A stretch of 64,000 bases of DNA, taken from Linnemannia hyalina. Lineage: Eukaryota > Mortierellomycota > Mortierellomycetes > Mortierellales > Mortierellaceae. Below, piece after piece: positions 61,562 through 64,000 of the stretch. The notes under the pieces are model-generated. The model ran no database searches and was not told where the DNA came from. It saw only the letters and a list, made by a program, of their open reading frames with translations. The position numbers and the translations under genes were made by a program. How positions within the stretch are numbered: the stretch's first letter is position 1; every line of letters begins with the position of its first letter. The stretch is taken from positions 496,001 to 560,000 of the forward strand of contig JAHRHY010000013.1 of assembly GCA_019671135.1 (NCBI GenBank). The letters run 5' to 3'.

Positions 61562-64000
61562 ATGACATCCTCAACGAGCTCCTCACCACCACCACTATCG
61601 CCACTTTCGTCAGACTACGACTACACTCTAGACAACGATGTCACCACTGCGAACGACTCTGCCGCCAACAAACTCCCACCAGAGATCCTTGAACGCATTC
61701 TGCACCATGTCACCATCGCCTCCCTACCCTCCTGCTGTCTCGTCAACAAGCTCTGGTCGCTATGCGGACGCCCCTTCTTGTGGAGGAGTATCTCCCCGCA
61801 GGATGTCAACGACGAGGACTTTATTGCCCAGTTTGCCAACAACTATCAGAACGTCCGGGACTTGAAGGTTTGTGTGCCTTGCGACTCGGCCGTCCACCAG
61901 GAGCTTCTCAGGCCTTCTCCCTCCGAATCCAATACAACCGCAACAAGAGCAGCAACAGCAGCAAAGCAAGCGCCTCCTTCAGGAGAGGGCGACGATGACG
62001 ACAGCAACAAGCCGACCATCACTGCGACTAAGACCCTTCTCGACTGCCGGCGACTCACAAACCTTCGCCTCCACTACAGTGTGAGCCTAATCCATACCCT
62101 GCCTCACTTTCGGGACTCCCCGCACCGCCCCAGCGTTGCGCCAGCCATCCGGCTGATGATCAAATCTGCAGAAAAGATCATCGAGAACAATGTTGCTACT
62201 CTTCGGAATTTCCAAGTCATGGGTCTTTGCTTCCCAGTCAGTGAACCTATCCTGAAGCTGATTGAGAAGATGCCGCAACTGGAGACGCTATCGTTCCTAA
62301 AGTGGGTCGACTATGAGGGTGAAGAGTTCTTCCGCATGATGGTCTCAGCCTCGTCTACGCTTGAGGAGCTGTCTATTGAGATGACGGATGTTACGGTCAG
62401 CTATTCTACCATTGTGCTTCTCTATGGATGGAGGCATGTCTATGACGAGCACCAGAAGTGCCTTTTGGCCACCGGCAACATTTCCTCCGCAACTCTGGGA
62501 CAGTCTAGAACAGGATCTTCAACAAGATCGTCAGCGGAGGCAGCAGAAGGATCACAGGCACCGGTGGCCGAAGGAGGGGAGGCTGACCAAAACGAGGATG
62601 AGGACTGGATCCCAGGAACGCGGACGACACCCAGTTTTGCCGTCATGTCCGCCAAGACAGTCGCAGGAACGAAACCCCTTGACAGGTTGACCAACATCAA
62701 GTCCCTGAGCCTGGATCGGTCGACTCTCAACACCCAATTCTTGCTTAGACTTGCTGCGGTGATGCCTGCGCTGAAGGCGCTGTCTCTAAAGCAGATCTAC
62801 GGGATCGGGAACGATGATGACATGTTGTGGGACATGGAGACAGAATCCCTTGCATCGGACGATATGGACATACCGGCTGACATTTTTGGTGGATTCCAAG
62901 CCTTGGGAGAGAACCCCTTTGGCCAAGCTGCCGGACCTGCAGGATTAGCATGGGACTCTGAAGGTGGATCTGGAGCCGAGGAGGAACCTAACGATTTGCC
63001 TGATCTTATCCCAGCACTCGACGGACATAACAACGGAGGCGCTGGCGAGGAGTCTGAGGGAGATACTGACGACGACATGCCGGACCTTGCATTAATGGAG
63101 GAGGATTCCGATGACGACTTGCCAGACCTGGAGCCCGTGACCAGTCCTTTGCATGTTGTCAACCCTGACGCGGGAACTCCGTCAGCGCAGAGTCAACAGC
63201 CAGCAGGAAGCATCCACTCACCGCACGCACTGGACGAGGACGAGATGGACTATGATGATGCTTACGAGGACGGCTTTATATATGACCCTTACGACGACTA
63301 CAGCGAGGGCTACAGCGAGGATGAGGTCGATTATGAAGACGACATCTGGGGCTACGGCGGCGGCGGCGCACATTACATTCATCCGATGGCGACCATGGGC
63401 AGCATCTTTGCGCAGCATGTCCCGCCACCTATGCCACACTCGAGCACCCAAGGGGCCACGGCTCTATCCAAGGCCTTCAGGACTCTTCACCCACTTTGCC
63501 CCAAGATCGACACTTTCGATTTTTCAGGAAGCCGCTCAGAGGCCTTGAACGAGACTTTCTTTGATACCATCTGTGAGCTCTGGGGTACTGGATCGGACGC
63601 GGACGCGAACTCTGCGTCTTGTGAGCCTCAGTCGACACATAGGGGACTTAAGGTTCTAAATGCAGCAGATGTGTGCAAGGTCGGGGCCAAGTTCTTCTCG
63701 TCGATCAGCCAGCGCTGTAGTGCCACCTTGACCAGTTTGGATCTGTCGTTGAGCTCCAAGATGATGTGGCAGTTGCGGTCGTCAGTCTACGAAATTGAGG
63801 TTCGCCAGGGCACATACTACGATGAGATCCTTCAAATCCTGATGACTTGCCCGGCATTGGAGCATCTTCTTGTTGGACCTTACCCAGTCAACGGCAAGAC
63901 GATCGCAGCGCAGGAAACCGACTGGGTTGCCACTCGACTTCGTACTTTTCACCTTTGCGTTGAGTTTGATGCGCCCTTGGCTCTGAGCGAGGGTTTGGCG
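61562..64000 (+). CDS. F-box/LRR protein, truncated by the window edge
   Basis: Open from ATG 61562 (acgacaATGACA) to the last base, 813 codons without a stop. The N-terminus is Ser/Pro-rich. The F-box lies at about 38-82 (KLPPEILERILHHVTIAS, then CCLVNKLWSLCGRPFLWRSI), close to the classical consensus. LRRs follow (LRNFQVMGLCFPVSEPIL, LETLSFLKWVDYEGEEF, LEELSIEMTDVTVSYST, IKSLSLDRSTLNTQFLLRL). A large disordered acidic insert covers about 420-600 (DEMDYDDAYEDGF, then YSEDEVDYEDDIWGYGGG). Repeats resume (LTSLDLSLSSKMMWQLR, CPALEHLLVGPYPVNG) up to the edge. It is probably the largest member of the array, and its end is unseen. Confidence 0.87.
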   Translation, partial: MTSSTSSSPPPLSPLSSDYDYTLDNDVTTANDSAANKLPPEILERILHHVTIASLPSCCLVNKLWSLCGRPFLWRSISPQDVNDEDFIAQFANNYQNVRDLKVCVPCDSAVHQELLRPSPSESNTTATRAATAAKQAPPSGEGDDDDSNKPTITATKTLLDCRRLTNLRLHYSVSLIHTLPHFRDSPHRPSVAPAIRLMIKSAEKIIENNVATLRNFQVMGLCFPVSEPILKLIEKMPQLETLSFLKWVDYEGEEFFRMMVSASSTLEELSIEMTDVTVSYSTIVLLYGWRHVYDEHQKCLLATGNISSATLGQSRTGSSTRSSAEAAEGSQAPVAEGGEADQNEDEDWIPGTRTTPSFAVMSAKTVAGTKPLDRLTNIKSLSLDRSTLNTQFLLRLAAVMPALKALSLKQIYGIGNDDDMLWDMETESLASDDMDIPADIFGGFQALGENPFGQAAGPAGLAWDSEGGSGAEEEPNDLPDLIPALDGHNNGGAGEESEGDTDDDMPDLALMEEDSDDDLPDLEPVTSPLHVVNPDAGTPSAQSQQPAGSIHSPHALDEDEMDYDDAYEDGFIYDPYDDYSEGYSEDEVDYEDDIWGYGGGGAHYIHPMATMGSIFAQHVPPPMPHSSTQGATALSKAFRTLHPLCPKIDTFDFSGSRSEALNETFFDTICELWGTGSDADANSASCEPQSTHRGLKVLNAADVCKVGAKFFSSISQRCSATLTSLDLSLSSKMMWQLRSSVYEIEVRQGTYYDEILQILMTCPALEHLLVGPYPVNGKTIAAQETDWVATRLRTFHLCVEFDAPLALSEGLA

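Noticed and set aside
1..64000. CRISPR arrays, bacterial operons, phage or plasmid origin signals
   Set aside because: Introns, nuclear fungal genes and the absence of regularly spaced repeats rule these out in this window.

Overview
This is a fungal nuclear contig. Genes have short GT-AG introns, mostly 96-125 bp, CT-rich upstream regions and polyQ/S/N/H tracts. There are many F-box/leucine-rich-repeat (LRR) paralogues. My inference is an early-diverging fungus of the Mortierella group (Mucoromycota, Mortierellomycotina). Genes found only in fungi and animals fit this: a large TSC1 (hamartin), ATG101 and an animal-style MAP kinase phosphatase. I could not run a database search, so names rest on recognised motifs and architecture.

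Left third (1-16 kb). The window opens with the 3' end of an unidentified three-exon gene and a frameshifted F-box/LRR pseudogene. Next come BUB3 (spindle checkpoint, +) and a convergent C2H2 zinc-finger gene that resembles the INO80 subunit Iec1 (-). A 1-kb spacer carries three inverted-repeat structures. Then follow an F-box/LRR gene (-), an F-box gene broken by one in-frame TAG (+), CSM3/TIPIN (replication fork protection, -) and ATP5/OSCP (mitochondrial ATP synthase, -). A SET-domain-like fragment lies near 16 kb.

Middle (16-33 kb). About 3 kb without a supported gene leads into a rhodanese plus dual-specificity phosphatase (+). ATG101 (autophagy initiation, -) and TSC1 (brake on TORC1, +) follow, head to head across an 848-bp spacer. 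Both act in the same nutrient/autophagy pathway.

Right half (33-64 kb). This is an F-box/LRR array: eight intact F-box genes, one that runs off the right edge, and one relic next to a Tc1/mariner element. Only two other genes interrupt it, a DUF2461 protein and TAM41 (mitochondrial CDP-DAG synthase). Eight of the long F-box proteins share a C-terminal signature around an invariant WP, [WF][MI]xx[HTNS]WPxL with some variation. They probably act as substrate receptors of SCF ubiquitin ligases.

Mobile DNA includes a complete but frameshifted Tc1/mariner element with 42-45 bp terminal inverted repeats and TA target duplication (36378-37596). It also includes two copies of a short palindromic element, truncated at 6989 and complete at 61336. 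A 240-bp long-hairpin element lies at 6402-6645. I saw no rRNA, convincing tRNA or CRISPR array.
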